Part shown: one piece after another, positions 34,974 to 44,209 of the stretch
Layout of the letters: each line of letters opens with the position of its first letter
How positions within the stretch are numbered: the stretch's first letter is position 1
Origin: Microbispora sp. ZYX-F-249
GTDB taxonomy: Bacteria; Actinomycetota; Actinomycetes; Streptosporangiales; Streptosporangiaceae
DNA length: 64,000 nt
Assembly (NCBI RefSeq): GCF_039649665.1
Contig: NZ_JBDJAW010000032.1
Coordinates: forward strand, 1 to 64,000
Direction: 5' to 3'
Made by a program: the position numbers and the translations under genes
The notes under the pieces: model-generated
Databases searched by the model: none
The model's input: only the letters and a program-made list of their open reading frames with translations
Told to the model about the DNA's origin: nothing

Positions 34974-35818
34974 CCCGCAACCTCACCCAGGCCGTCGCTC
35001 TGGCCGCCTGCGTCGTGGCTCCGCTCGTGGTAGCCCTGGCCGTACTGGGCGGGGTCGGCTCCTTCGCCACCCTGCGCCGCCTCGCCGAGCCATGGTTCGG
35101 CCCGCAGGCGTGGATCGTCCCGATCGGCATCGACCTCGGCATCCTCGCCCTGCTGGCCTGGGACCTCCTAATGGAGTTCGCCGACCTGCCCTGGCCGGTC
35201 CTGCACTGGATCGCCTGGACGTTCATCACCGCCACCGTCATCCTCAACATCGCCGCCGCACACGGCGACCCGATCGCCGGCCTCATGCACGCGGCCATGC
35301 CCGTCCTGTTCGTCACGGTGATCGAGGGAATCCGCCACCTCATCCGCCGCTGGGTCGGCCTGGCCACTGGCACCCGGCGTGAGCGGGTACCTTTCTCACG
35401 CTGGCTCCTCGCCCCGATCTCCAGCTTCATGCTCTGGCGGCGCATGGTGCTGTGGAACGTCACCAGCTACCCCCGCGGCCTCCAGCTCGAATACCTGCAC
35501 CTCGAGGCCGTCTCCGCGCTCCACGAGGCGCACGGCCGCTGGCTGTGGCGATGGAAGGCGCCCCTGTCCGAACGGACCGCCGTACGACTCCAACTCGCTG
35601 GCGCGGCCTTTCCCACTCCGCAGATCCCACAGCAGCAGGACTCCGACGACCAGCTCATCCAGGCTGCTCAGGCCATCGTCGCCAGGGCCGAGCAGCGCGG
35701 CATACGGCTGAGCCAGATGGACCTGGCCGCCCAGCTCCGTGCTCAGGGCCACCGCATCGCCAACGAGCGCCTGCGCTGGCTGGCCACCGCCATCGGGCTC
35801 CGCCGCGAGCCGGTCTAA
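34970..35818 (+). CDS. DUF2637 membrane protein (spread-type)
   Basis: 282 residues from a GTG overlapping the previous stop (GTGA). Four hydrophobic helices in the first 125 residues (LTQAVALAACVVAPLVVALAVLG, AWIVPIGIDLGILALLAWDL, VLHWIAWTFITATVILNIAA, AMPVLFVTVIEGIRHLI) match DUF2637, followed by a soluble tail with a winged-helix-like end (LSQMDLAAQLRAQGHRIANERLRWLATAIGL). Family members are frequent on actinomycete plasmids and AICEs next to replication and transfer genes; a role in intramycelial spread is assumed, not proven. Confidence 0.8.
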   Translation: MTRNLTQAVALAACVVAPLVVALAVLGGVGSFATLRRLAEPWFGPQAWIVPIGIDLGILALLAWDLLMEFADLPWPVLHWIAWTFITATVILNIAAAHGDPIAGLMHAAMPVLFVTVIEGIRHLIRRWVGLATGTRRERVPFSRWLLAPISSFMLWRRMVLWNVTSYPRGLQLEYLHLEAVSALHEAHGRWLWRWKAPLSERTAVRLQLAGAAFPTPQIPQQQDSDDQLIQAAQAIVARAEQRGIRLSQMDLAAQLRAQGHRIANERLRWLATAIGLRREPV

Positions 35819-35830
35819 GGATGCGGCCTC

Positions 35831-36892
35831 ATGCTCCTCGCCATCCACGAGCACGCCGAACGCTTCTTCCAGGCCCACCTCTCCACCAGTTGGGTCCCCG
35901 GCTACCTGCGCCAGCGCGGACTCGACGACCACGTTCACCGTCAGTGGCGCATCGGCTACGCCCCGAACGAATGGCGAGCGCTGACCAGACATCTGCGCGG
36001 TCTCGGCTTCCCCGACACCGCAATCGAGGCCTCCGGCCTGGCCCGGAGGACCACCCGCGGCATGCTCATCGACTTTTTCCGCGACCGGGCGATGTTCCCC
36101 ATCACCGAGCGCGACGCGACAGCGATCGCCTTCATCGGTCGCAGCCGTACGAGCGAACCCAGGTACCTCAACAGCCCGAACACCCCTATCTACGCGAAGG
36201 GACGGGCACTGTTCGGCCTGCACACGCTCAGCGCCGGAGCCAAGCCGGTCATCACCGAAGGCCCCCTGGACGCGATCGCCATCACCGCCGCTGGCCGGGG
36301 CGAGCTGGCCGGACTCGCCCTGTGCGGCACCAGCCTCACCCCCAACCAGGTCAAAACCCTCGCTGCGGCCGCCGACCTGCGCGCCAGCGGTGTGCTGGTC
36401 GCCTTCGACGGCGACCGCGCCGGGCAGCAAGCCGCAGCGCGGTCCTACTCTCTGCTCAAAGACGCCGGTACGGCGGAAGCCCTCGTGCTCCCATCGGACT
36501 GGGATCCGGCTGCGGTGCTCAGCGACGCTGGCCCCAAAACTCTCACGGCACTGCTTCGCGTGCGGGTACGGCCCCTGGCCGACCTGGTGACCGACGCCGC
36601 CATCGAGCCCTGGCACGGCTCCCTGCAGTACGCCGAAGGGCGTGTCGGCGCACTTCGCGCCGCCGGTGCGGCTATCGCCACGATGGCACCCCGTGACGTC
36701 GCCCGGCAGGTCGCCCGTGTCGCCGCGCAGCTCAACTTCGACCACGCGACCGTCACCGAGACCACCACCGATTCGGTGACCGCCCGGCTGGCCCTCGCCG
36801 ATTTCCCGACAGCACCCACATCCGGCAACACGACCACACGCTCGGGCGAAAGGAGAGCAAGTGAACGACCACTACGCGGACCCACTCCGTGA
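35831..36892 (+). CDS. DnaG-type Toprim primase without zinc domain
   Basis: 353 residues. The N-terminal part (HLSTSWVPGYLRQRGLDDHVHRQWRIGYAPNEW) matches the start of the DnaG catalytic core. The Toprim motifs are VITEGPLDAIAI (Glu143) and VAFDGDRAGQQAA (Asp193, Asp195). The CHC2 zinc-binding domain of chromosomal DnaG is absent, as in many plasmid and ICE primases. It should prime lagging-strand synthesis during transfer or replication of the element. Its end overlaps the next gene by about 30 bp. Confidence 0.85.
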   Translation: MLLAIHEHAERFFQAHLSTSWVPGYLRQRGLDDHVHRQWRIGYAPNEWRALTRHLRGLGFPDTAIEASGLARRTTRGMLIDFFRDRAMFPITERDATAIAFIGRSRTSEPRYLNSPNTPIYAKGRALFGLHTLSAGAKPVITEGPLDAIAITAAGRGELAGLALCGTSLTPNQVKTLAAAADLRASGVLVAFDGDRAGQQAAARSYSLLKDAGTAEALVLPSDWDPAAVLSDAGPKTLTALLRVRVRPLADLVTDAAIEPWHGSLQYAEGRVGALRAAGAAIATMAPRDVARQVARVAAQLNFDHATVTETTTDSVTARLALADFPTAPTSGNTTTRSGERRASERPLRGPTP

Positions 36893-37496
36893 GGCAGCCG
36901 CCCACGGAATGCAGAAGGTGGTGCAGGTCGCCCCTACTGCCGCGGCGGCAGTTCAGGTGTGGCTGCACATGAAGGCTCAGCGCGTACGCGAACAGGCCGA
37001 GCGGGAGCGCCAGACGGCAGACGCCCTCCGAGCCAAGCAGCGTGCCGCCCACCGGGCGGCACGCCTGCAGTGGCTGCCCGCCAACGACCCGGCATGGTTG
37101 CGCACCGCTGACGTGCTGCAGGTGAGCCGCGCCTGGGGAGCCGCCCTGCCGTACGCGACGAGCGACCCGGGCGCCGAGCGCGCACTGCTGAGGTGCGAGA
37201 GCCGGCTGCGCGAGCTCCATCCGTACGCCATGAACCGCTATGACCGGCTTCGGGTCGAAGGACATGCTCCCGAAGCGGCCATGCGGGAGGTCGCCCCGCT
37301 GTTCGGCCGAGAGCCACGCCCGCGAACTGGATATCCAGCGCCCGTTCGGCCTCAGCTACCTCCGGCCGTAAGGCTCGCGCAGGAGGATTTCCCGCACACC
37401 ATCGACAAGGTCGTCGAAGCCGGCGGCAGCGTCAAGGCGACGGCAGGAGCTACGGCGAAGCCAGCGCGGACAGCTACAGTCAATCGCCTTCCGTAA
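36861..37496 (+). CDS. Hypothetical coiled-coil protein
   Basis: 211 residues from GTG 36861, with AGGAG at 36851-36855, overlapping the 3' end of the primase gene. Residues 35-70 form a basic coiled coil (HMKAQRVREQAERERQTADALRAKQRAAHRAARLQ). The rest is Pro/Ala-rich with no motif. Likely a DNA-processing accessory of the element; function unknown. Its stop codon lies inside a long palindrome. Confidence 0.65.
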   Translation: MNDHYADPLREAAAHGMQKVVQVAPTAAAAVQVWLHMKAQRVREQAERERQTADALRAKQRAAHRAARLQWLPANDPAWLRTADVLQVSRAWGAALPYATSDPGAERALLRCESRLRELHPYAMNRYDRLRVEGHAPEAAMREVAPLFGREPRPRTGYPAPVRPQLPPAVRLAQEDFPHTIDKVVEAGGSVKATAGATAKPARTATVNRLP

Positions 37497-37514
37497 TCGA
37501 CCGATTACGGAAGG
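37487..37514. repeat. 28-bp near-perfect palindrome
   Basis: Arms CCTTCCGTAATCG and CGATTACGGAAGG (13 bp each) flank a 2-bp centre. It covers the stop codon of the coiled-coil gene and abuts the ribosome site of the superinfection-immunity gene. It could be an operator, an attenuator hairpin controlling that gene, or a structure used in DNA processing. Confidence 0.7.
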
Positions 37515-37523
37515 ATAGGAGAG

Positions 37524-37739
37524 GTGGACGCCCTCGCGCACAGCTACCTGTTCTGGATCGGCCTGATCCTGCTGCTCGTTGTGCTGTACCTCCTGCCCAC
37601 GCTGATCGGGCTCTTACGCGGCGTCGAGAATGTCCTCCTGCTGATCGCGTTCAACTTCTTCGGCGGACTCACCTGCATCGGCTGGCCGGCAGCACTCTTC
37701 CTGGCCTTCGCGCTGCCCACGCGCCATGACCGCCAATAG
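37524..37739 (+). CDS. Superinfection immunity protein
   Basis: 71 residues with two membrane helices (YLFWIGLILLLVVLYLLPTLIGLLRG and NVLLLIAFNFFGGLTCIGWPAALFLAFAL). The YLLPT...LRG...FN-x3-G-x-T-x-IGWPAAL pattern matches the Imm_superinfect family (PF14373), first defined from T4 Imm-type proteins that block DNA entry. GTG start with GGATAGGAG upstream. On a conjugative element it probably acts in entry exclusion of related elements or phages (inference). Confidence 0.75.
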   Translation: MDALAHSYLFWIGLILLLVVLYLLPTLIGLLRGVENVLLLIAFNFFGGLTCIGWPAALFLAFALPTRHDRQ

Positions 37740-37745
37740 CGTCCG

Positions 37746-39269
37746 TCAATCACCGCCGACCAGATGCCGAACCGCGTCGGATTGGCTGCAGATCGCCAGG
37801 CGATGCGCGGTCCAGGCGGGGGCCGAGCGTCCTTCCAGGTTCAGGATGACGCCGCTTTCGTCGACCGTGGAGGTGATGCCATACGGCCAGTCGCCGAGGA
37901 AGACCCCCAGAATCAGATCTTCCGTACCGCCCTCGACGATTCGGTGCAGCCGCTCAGCTGCGGCACCCGGCGAGGCGATGACGAACAACCATGACTGGCC
38001 CTCCGGGACTCCCGCGTCCGTACGCTGCCCACTTCGCCTGACGATCTCCACCTCCAGCTCGGTCACCACCTCCTGCAAGGTGTCGAGCACTACGAGCCGC
38101 GGGTTCGCCGCGTGTAGCGCTTCCTCGCCGAACAGGCGCACCGCGTCTTCGCGCGGCACAAGTACGCGAGCCGCCATATGACGCCCGGCCAGCAACTCCA
38201 AGACCATCGCACGCGTCACGTTCTCCGCGCCCGGGCCGGTGAGTCCCGTCCCGTTCATGGCCGCCAGCGCGACGAGGTAGCCCAAACTCGTCGACTCCTG
38301 TTCGAGCATGGAGTCGAGCGTTGAGACGGGCGTTTCATCGTCGGCCCCTATTACGGTGACCGACTCTGCCGAGGCTTCCACCGGCGGGAACGGCAACGTG
38401 TCCCTCACTTCGCTGTGGCGAACCAGCCGATCGCCCTGCCTGGTCAGACGGGTACGCCGCCACCACATCACCGCAGCGCCGACGCACTGACGTCGTCGGT
38501 GGTAGGCGATGGCGAGCACAAGCAGCGCGGCGAGGCCGGCGGGAATCGTCAGGGGCATCGTCGACGCCGACGATTCCAGAGCGGCATTGGCTGTGTAGGG
38601 AGCCGGCTCGTGCTTTTCGGTGAGCGTCGGCCGTGGTGCCGGGCCCCTCTTTGGCCGTGTCGAAGGCTTGGCTGAAGGTGTCCGAGGGTTAATCGCCGTT
38701 GGCCGGTGGCCCAGCCCGCGTCTCGCCGCCACTTGCTCTATCGCCTGCGGCTTCTCCCCTGTGGCCGTTGCTGCCGGGCTCGCCGCAGGATGGCCTGGCG
38801 TCCGCCGGTGATCGCGCCGGGGCCGGTTCCGGACGTGATGCTCCTCCGCTTCACCGTCACGGCTTACGGGTGCCGCCGCCTCCAGCTTCTCGGAACTCTG
38901 TGTAGCCATGGAAGAAGGTGCGGCGGCTGGAGCAGTTGCCTGCTGCTGCGGGACCTGCGGAGGGCGTACGACCTGTCCGGGCTGCTCCGGGGCCGGCTGC
39001 GAGGCCTGCCCGCGCCAGGAGTCCTGTACGGCGCGGCCCACGTCGATGCTGTTGCCTGCGAGCCAGTTCTGCACCTCGCGCTGCATGGCCGCACACAACT
39101 TCGTGTTGTCGACGTACCGGCCTGCCGTACCGGTCAGGTGCGGGCACCCGGGCGGCGGGTCCGCCTGAGCCGTCCCCGCCACGGCCAGCGCTGCGGCGCC
39201 TGCCAGCACGCCTGCGGCAGCCGACCGCCACATCGCCGTCCGGCCTCGGAACGGATTGCTGGCTGTCAC
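37746..39269 (-). CDS. Secreted/membrane protein of unknown function
   Basis: 507 residues from GTG 39269. Signal peptide (WRSAAAGVLAGAAALAVAGTAQA), a short extracytoplasmic Cys-containing part (GCPHLTG...TKLCAAMQ), a long Pro/Ala/Gln-rich linker (about 85-225), a membrane helix (LTIPAGLAALLVLAIAYHRRR, about 243-263) and a cytoplasmic alpha/beta domain (VTVIGADDETPV..., PRLVVLDTLQEVVTELEVEIV..., WLFVIASPGAAAERLHRIV). The cytoplasmic part resembles domains of BTAD/LysM-type actinomycete membrane proteins. Lies between the immunity and relaxase genes on the opposite strand to the former. Confidence 0.6.
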   Translation of the reverse strand: MTASNPFRGRTAMWRSAAAGVLAGAAALAVAGTAQADPPPGCPHLTGTAGRYVDNTKLCAAMQREVQNWLAGNSIDVGRAVQDSWRGQASQPAPEQPGQVVRPPQVPQQQATAPAAAPSSMATQSSEKLEAAAPVSRDGEAEEHHVRNRPRRDHRRTPGHPAASPAATATGEKPQAIEQVAARRGLGHRPTAINPRTPSAKPSTRPKRGPAPRPTLTEKHEPAPYTANAALESSASTMPLTIPAGLAALLVLAIAYHRRRQCVGAAVMWWRRTRLTRQGDRLVRHSEVRDTLPFPPVEASAESVTVIGADDETPVSTLDSMLEQESTSLGYLVALAAMNGTGLTGPGAENVTRAMVLELLAGRHMAARVLVPREDAVRLFGEEALHAANPRLVVLDTLQEVVTELEVEIVRRSGQRTDAGVPEGQSWLFVIASPGAAAERLHRIVEGGTEDLILGVFLGDWPYGITSTVDESGVILNLEGRSAPAWTAHRLAICSQSDAVRHLVGGD

Positions 39270-39384
39270 GACGGCACCCCCGGGTCGATCACGAAGCGAA
39301 GATGATCAACCACGATAGGCAGCTACGCCGGTGCAACAGCGCAGCTCAGAGCCGAGTCGCACGAGCAAAATAACGATCTTCCAG

Positions 39385-40827
39385 CTACCTATGCCGAGGT
39401 GACGCAGACGGTGCCGAAGGACCGGCAGAGCGCCCGGACGAGCGCGGATTCTGACCGGAATCCGCGCCGAGCGGCCTGGCGACGGGCTGCGGGAAGTCCG
39501 CCGCGGCTAGCCGTACCGGGGAACCCGCGGCAGGTGAGGCCACGGCGAGGTGCTGCGCGGCCGCTCGTGCCGCGACCGCCTGGGCCATCCTGCCCTGCGC
39601 CGTACGGAGCTCGGCCACGGCGGCGACCAGCGCCGCGATGTCGGCGACGAGCGATCCCCCGGACCCGCGCGTCCCGGCAGCGAGCCTTCGCACAGCCCTA
39701 CGCAGCTCCAGCCCTGCTCGTGTGGGGGGCGGAATCCGCGCGTACGGCTCCCGCGCGGCGCGGTCGAAGGCCTCTGCGGCGTTGTGCAGCCGCCGGTCCT
39801 TCAGCAGGCGCGCTGCGACATGCAGCAGGTCAGCGGTGGCGCCCGGCACGTCCGCCGCGCCGCCCGGTTCTCCGGCTGTGGCCTCGCGCAGATGCGCGGC
39901 GGCCTGCCGGGCAGCCGCCGTCACCAGCTCCCAAATCTCCCGGCGTTCGTCCGCGCCCGTTCCGTCGGGGTGGTGATCGCTTCCGCTGCTCCACCGCGCA
40001 CGGAGTTTCGGAAGAGTGAGGTCGGCGGCGAGCCTGCCGCCGCCGAACCACACCAGCTCGCCGGCGCGGTTGCGATGCTTCGGCAGCGCCACCGCGTACC
40101 CCGTCACCTCGCCGGGATTGCGCTGGCTCAGTCGCTGCCGCACCAGCACGCCTGCGGCGTCCAACGACCGGAAGAACTCCTCTTCCGAGGCCGCTGCGGC
40201 GGCTGCGGTGACGACGTGCTGCCGTAGCACCGTCCGCGGCACCTCGTCCCACCCGCGCCGCCGGGTCTGTTCCGTCTCGCTGCGGGTCGGCCGGCGCGCC
40301 GCCGTCCGATCCCCCGGGGCCGTCATGCGCAGGGCGTACCGGCGCTCGACGGCTTGGCAGGCCTCCCGTACCCGGTAGAAGTCGTTCCAGGTCCGGGGCT
40401 TGGTGCCATCTTGGCGGGCGAGCGTGGCGACGATATGGATGTGGTCGTCGGCGTGCCGCACGGCGACCCAGCGCACGCCGTCGTCATCGTCGGCCGGCGC
40501 GAGACCGGTGCGGGTCATGATCTCCTGGGCGACCTGCGCCCACTCGTCATCGCTCAGGATCCGGTCCTGGCGTGCGGCACGGGCGACGCAGTGCCACACC
40601 GGCTCCGCGTAACCCCGCTCCCCCAGCGCGGCGAGCGGCTGGTTGAGCAATCCGATCAGATTCCGGAAATCCCGCCCGCCTTCCGGGCGGAGCGACGGCT
40701 CCAGCTCGGCCGGATGCCGCCACCCGGCGACGATGTGCGGGTTGACGTGCTCGTTGGCCCGGCCCGGGCCGTACAGGTAGTACAGCAACCCGCCGACGCG
40801 GCGCCCGCGCATCACCTTTCCGATCAA
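39385..40827 (-). CDS. Relaxase/mobilisation nuclease (MOB)
   Basis: 480 residues. The typical relaxase start MIGKVMRGRRVGGLLYYLYGPGRANEH is reached from TTG 40827, which overlaps the mobC stop (TTGA). Motif I Tyr candidates are Tyr16/17, and motif III is VRHADDHIHIVATLARQDG with His125, His129 and His131. This fits the MobA/VirD2-like relaxases of actinobacterial elements. It nicks oriT, stays bound to the 5' end and is delivered through the T4SS by the TraG-like coupling protein. The C-terminal half is Ala/Arg-rich and helical. Confidence 0.85.
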   Translation of the reverse strand: MIGKVMRGRRVGGLLYYLYGPGRANEHVNPHIVAGWRHPAELEPSLRPEGGRDFRNLIGLLNQPLAALGERGYAEPVWHCVARAARQDRILSDDEWAQVAQEIMTRTGLAPADDDDGVRWVAVRHADDHIHIVATLARQDGTKPRTWNDFYRVREACQAVERRYALRMTAPGDRTAARRPTRSETEQTRRRGWDEVPRTVLRQHVVTAAAAAASEEEFFRSLDAAGVLVRQRLSQRNPGEVTGYAVALPKHRNRAGELVWFGGGRLAADLTLPKLRARWSSGSDHHPDGTGADERREIWELVTAAARQAAAHLREATAGEPGGAADVPGATADLLHVAARLLKDRRLHNAAEAFDRAAREPYARIPPPTRAGLELRRAVRRLAAGTRGSGGSLVADIAALVAAVAELRTAQGRMAQAVAARAAAQHLAVASPAAGSPVRLAAADFPQPVARPLGADSGQNPRSSGRSAGPSAPSASPRHR

Positions 40828-41255
40828 CGGATCGCCTTCCGGACGCCTTCCGCGATTCCGTCCAACCGCTGCACCGCCCGCAAGCACGCGGCGGCGTACG
40901 GAACCAGGTTGCCGGGATCAGCGCCGGTCGCGTTGAGCGCCGCGACGGCCTGGTTGAGGTTGACCCCGATGCGGCGCACCTGGCCGGCGGCGTGCATCAG
41001 CTCGATCAGGGCCTCGCGCAGCGGGTCGGGCATCGGCGGGTTCACCATCCGCGCCGCCGCCAAGGCCGCCTCTGCCGCGTACGCCCCGTGCGCCAGCCCA
41101 AGGCGTTCGGCGGCTGTGCGGAGGTCGGCGTACTCCTCCTCGGTCAGCACGAACTTCACCACGTGCGGCCGCGGCACCGCCTGGCGTTGACGCCGCCGCT
41201 GCCGCACCTGCCTGGACCCCGTGCTGGACCCGGTGTCTTCTCCCCCATCGGACAT
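40824..41255 (-). CDS. mobC: MobC-like relaxosome protein
   Basis: 143 residues from ATG 41255. Basic N-terminus (RQVRQRRRQRQAV), a ribbon-helix-helix-like segment (HVVKFVLTEEEYADLRTAAERLGLAHGAYAAEAAL) and the MobC signature AAGQVRRIGVNLNQAVAALNATG. Family knowledge: MobC binds oriT and opens the DNA for the relaxase. Its stop overlaps the relaxase TTG start, which is strong evidence for a mobC-mobA unit. Confidence 0.85.
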   Translation of the reverse strand: MSDGGEDTGSSTGSRQVRQRRRQRQAVPRPHVVKFVLTEEEYADLRTAAERLGLAHGAYAAEAALAAARMVNPPMPDPLREALIELMHAAGQVRRIGVNLNQAVAALNATGADPGNLVPYAAACLRAVQRLDGIAEGVRKAIR

Positions 41256-41347
41256 GCTCGTGACCGCTCCCCCGACGACCGCGCCCGGTCGCAATCGATC
41301 AGAACCCGCCCCCGCAGTAGCGGCGGAAGTGGGTGGCTCTGATCACG

Positions 41348-41393
41348 AATGTCCCCCGCTGCATCCCGCCGGATGCAGCGGTAATGGGACATT
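41348..41393. other. Candidate oriT: nested inverted repeats upstream of mobC
   Basis: An inner 10-bp stem (CGCTGCATCC and its complement, 41357-41366 and 41371-41380, loop CGCC) sits within outer 8-bp arms AATGTCCC/GGGACATT (41348-41355 and 41386-41393). It lies about 95 bp upstream of mobC, the usual place for an origin of transfer. No nic consensus could be assigned by eye. Confidence 0.45.
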
Positions 41394-41767
41394 ACGAATA
41401 TCTTGCTCCCGCCCTGCGGGCCTCAGACTGGGGGTGCAGCGCCGTGCACCGACTGCCGCCATTCCAACGCCTCGGGCACACCGCGGTACTTCAGCAGGTG
41501 TTGGCCTGTGATCTGTAGTGGGGACAGAAAGGGCTTTCTCCCGCGCGAACAGTAGGACTAACACCAGGCGGGGGCGCGAAACGGCCGCGCGAGGCTACCT
41601 CTCGCGATGGGCGGAAGTTGGGGTGGAGTTCCAGATTCCGAGCTGGTTCTGCCTGCCAGAGAGGCCCCACGTCGACGACAATCTGCACATCGTTGGTTGC
41701 AGTAAGCGACAGAGGGTGGGCTCCGCGCTGCCTCACCCCACACTGCTATGAAGGGTGTCGAGGCGGA
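41394..41767. other. Non-coding spacer after candidate oriT
   Basis: About 370 bp with no convincing gene; open frames on both strands lack ribosome sites. Being next to the candidate oriT it may hold relaxosome binding sites. Confidence 0.35.
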
Positions 41768-41986
41768 GTGAACCATCCCTGGGCCATCTACCTGCGGGCG
41801 TACCTGGGTGTTCGGATTCAGCGCGCGCGAATAGCTCCAACGCGTGGAGCTTCAGCCGTTGAATGGGTGATCATCACGGCCATCATCGCGGGTGTCGCGC
41901 TAGGCCTGGCCACGTTGATCAAGACAGTGGTGGAGCAGAGGCAGGGCGAGATTCAGAACACGCTCGGGGGCGGCGCGGGCAGCTGA
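41768..41986 (+). CDS. Flp/type IV pilin-like small protein
   Basis: 72 residues from GTG 41768. After a basic leader the sequence GASAVEWVIITAIIAGVALGLATLI is a class III (prepilin-peptidase) signal: Gly at -1, Glu at +5, then a hydrophobic helix, as in Flp/Fap pilins. No Tad/prepilin peptidase gene lies nearby, so processing would need a chromosomal enzyme. Possibly a pilus or adhesin part assisting mating contact (inference). Confidence 0.55.
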   Translation: MNHPWAIYLRAYLGVRIQRARIAPTRGASAVEWVIITAIIAGVALGLATLIKTVVEQRQGEIQNTLGGGAGS

Positions 41987-42029
41987 CCGATCGCCCACGA
42001 CAGTCGCGCCGCCCCCACGTCAGGTTCGG

Positions 42030-42410
42030 TCAGCGGCCGCCCGGCCACACCGCCGCTCTGCAGGCACCCCACCTGACACGCTTGTCCGTACCGATCTGCC
42101 CCTGGCACAGCTTGAAGACCTTGACCGAACCGAACAGGGAACTATCGGTAGCACAGCCGCCCTGCGGCGCCCGCACCTCGAACGGCTTTCGCGCATCGAC
42201 GGGATTGTCGTTGTGCCACACGGCCTTGTAGGCCACGTTGTCCTTCCTTCCGTCGCAGACCTTGATCATCGAACGATCCGCCGGAACGCTCACGCGGCCG
42301 TCACCGTAAGCATCGCTCCAGCCTGGCGCGCCGGCCCAGGCCGATCCGACCGTCCCCACAACCAGCGCCCCGGCCAGCAGCGCGATGGACATCCCTGCCT
42401 TCGATCCCAT
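42030..42410 (-). CDS. Secreted small protein of unknown function
   Basis: 126 residues from ATG 42410. Signal peptide MGSKAGMSIALLAGALVVGTVGSAWA, then a small mature domain with four Cys (VCDGRKDN, GGCATDS, KLCQGQ, GACRAA), probably two disulfides. No family recognised; similar small Cys-paired secreted proteins are common in actinomycetes. It is the last intact gene before the pseudogene zone. Confidence 0.65.
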   Translation of the reverse strand: MGSKAGMSIALLAGALVVGTVGSAWAGAPGWSDAYGDGRVSVPADRSMIKVCDGRKDNVAYKAVWHNDNPVDARKPFEVRAPQGGCATDSSLFGSVKVFKLCQGQIGTDKRVRWGACRAAVWPGGR

Positions 42411-42591
42411 GTCTCCCCCGTCGATCCTTGACAGCCGTCCCCACTCTAAGTATTCGATCTTGTACTTCAAGCATCCGTAGCACATGTCGTTCCGGCATGG
42501 TCTGGAGTCTGCGACGAGACCGTGAACGCGGACGGCAGGGTTGCCTCGCGCGGGCAGGCAGTGCCCCTGCCCGTCAAGTCACAATGAGCGA

Positions 42592-44149
42592 TCAGCTGGT
42601 GGGTGTCGGCTCCCCTTTGATGAATTTGATGAGCAGCTGGGCGACGTCCACGACCTCCAGTGACTCCTTGGCCTGACCGGCGTTCTTCTTCTCGTTGATC
42701 GCGTCGCCGAGCATCACGAGGCAGAACGGGCAGGCGGTGGAGACGGTATCGGGATCGGTGGTCAGCGCCTCGTCCACGCGCTCGGTGTTGATGCGCTTTC
42801 CGATCCGCTCCTCCATCCACATCTGCGCGCCGCCCGCGCCGCAGCAGAAACCGCGGTCCTTGCAGCGGTGCATCTCCTGGGCCTGGACGCCCGGCACCTT
42901 GGCCATGATGTCGCGCGGCTGGGCGTACACCTTGTTGTGCCGGCCCAGGAAGCACGGGTCGTGGTAGGTGATCTTCTCCTCGATCGGCATGATCGGGGTG
43001 AGCCTGCCCTCCTCCACCAGATGCGCCAGCAGCTGCGTGTGGTGCACGACCTCGTAGGTGCCGCCGAGCTGCGGGTACTCGTTCGCCAGGGTGTTGAAGC
43101 AGTGCGGGCAGGTCGCCACGATCTTCTTCACCCCCGCCTGGTTGAGCGTCTCGATGTTCTGCTGGGCGAGCATGTTGAACAGGAACTCCATGCCCAGGCG
43201 CCGGGCCGGGTCGCCGGTGCAGGCCTCCATCGGGCCGAGCACGCCGAACTTGACCCCGGCGATGTGCAGCAGTTCCGCGACGGCCTTGGTGGTCTTCTTG
43301 GCCCGGTCCTCCAGCGCGCCGGCGCAGCCCACCCAGAACAGGTACTCCACGTCCTCGGACATCGTTGAGTCGACGATCGGGACCTCGAAGTCGAGCTCCT
43401 CGATCCACTCGGCGCGCTTCATCTCCGGCATGCCCGGGGGTTCCTTGTTCTCCAGGTTCTTGAGCATCACCCCGGCCTAGGAGGGGAAGGACGACTCGGC
43501 GCATGTCGAGGATGTGGTCGATGGGCTCGATGTCGACCGGGCACTGCTCCACGCAGGCGCCGCAGTTGGTGCACGACCACAACATGTCGGGGTGGATGCC
43601 CCCGTCCTCGGCCACCAGCGGCTTGTCCAGCAGCGCCAGCACATCCTCCGGATAGCTGTCCCGCTTGTCCTCACCGGCCAGCAGGTACGGTGCGACCGCC
43701 GGGGCGTGGTCGCGCTGGTCGAGGATGAGCATCTTGGGCGACAGCGGCTTGTCGGTGTTCCACGCCGGGCACTGGGACTGGCACCGCCCGCACTCGGTGC
43801 AGGTGTAGAAGTCCAGGAACTCCTTCCACGTGGTGTCCGAAATCTTGCCCCGGCCGAACACATCGACCTCGGGGTCGGCCTCCTCGAAATCCAGCACATC
43901 ACCGTTGCTGCGCATCGGCTGAGCCGGCCCACTTCAGCAGCTTGCGCTGCCCGAACACCTCCACTAGCTGCGTCTTGATCTCGGTGCCGACGTTCGCCTT
44001 GGCATACTCAATCCGCTCCGTGGTCGGCTGCCCCTGGGGGCCAGCCGGAACAGAAACAGCACGCGACGACCCGCCACCGCCGCGGTGGTCATGACGAGCC
44101 CCACATTCGCTACCCAGAGCACGAGTTTCTCCACTTCACAAGGCATCAA
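42592..44149 (-). pseudogene. Broken (Fe-S) heterodisulfide-reductase-like oxidoreductase
   Basis: Pieces of one gene lie in different frames. At 44149-43917 are LVLWVANVGLV...GRRVLFLFRLA, then, after a frameshift, QPTTERIEYAKANVGTEIKTQLVEVFGQRKLLKW. At 43915-43490 is the two-cluster ferredoxin part with FYTCTECGRCQSQCPAWN and WSCTNCGACVEQCPVDIEP. At 43470-42592 are the CCG domains (CPHCFNTLANEYP, DPCFLGRHN, RGFCCGAGG). The membrane part between KW and the ferredoxin part is deleted. Near 43480 the reading passes ESSFPS, a TAG where relatives have Glu, then AGVMLKNLENK. At least a frameshift, a large deletion and a nonsense/indel make the ancestral membrane Fe-S protein non-functional. Confidence 0.85.
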
Positions 44150-44209
44150 GAGGTGACGGCCAATACGGACGACGGCCCGGGTTCCCGGGCCTCCCGCTGC
44201 ATTCGGGCA

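Noticed and set aside
41256-41767. CRISPR-like or direct repeats around the candidate oriT
   Set aside because: Only single inverted repeats, no regularly spaced direct repeats. No CRISPR array was seen anywhere in the window.
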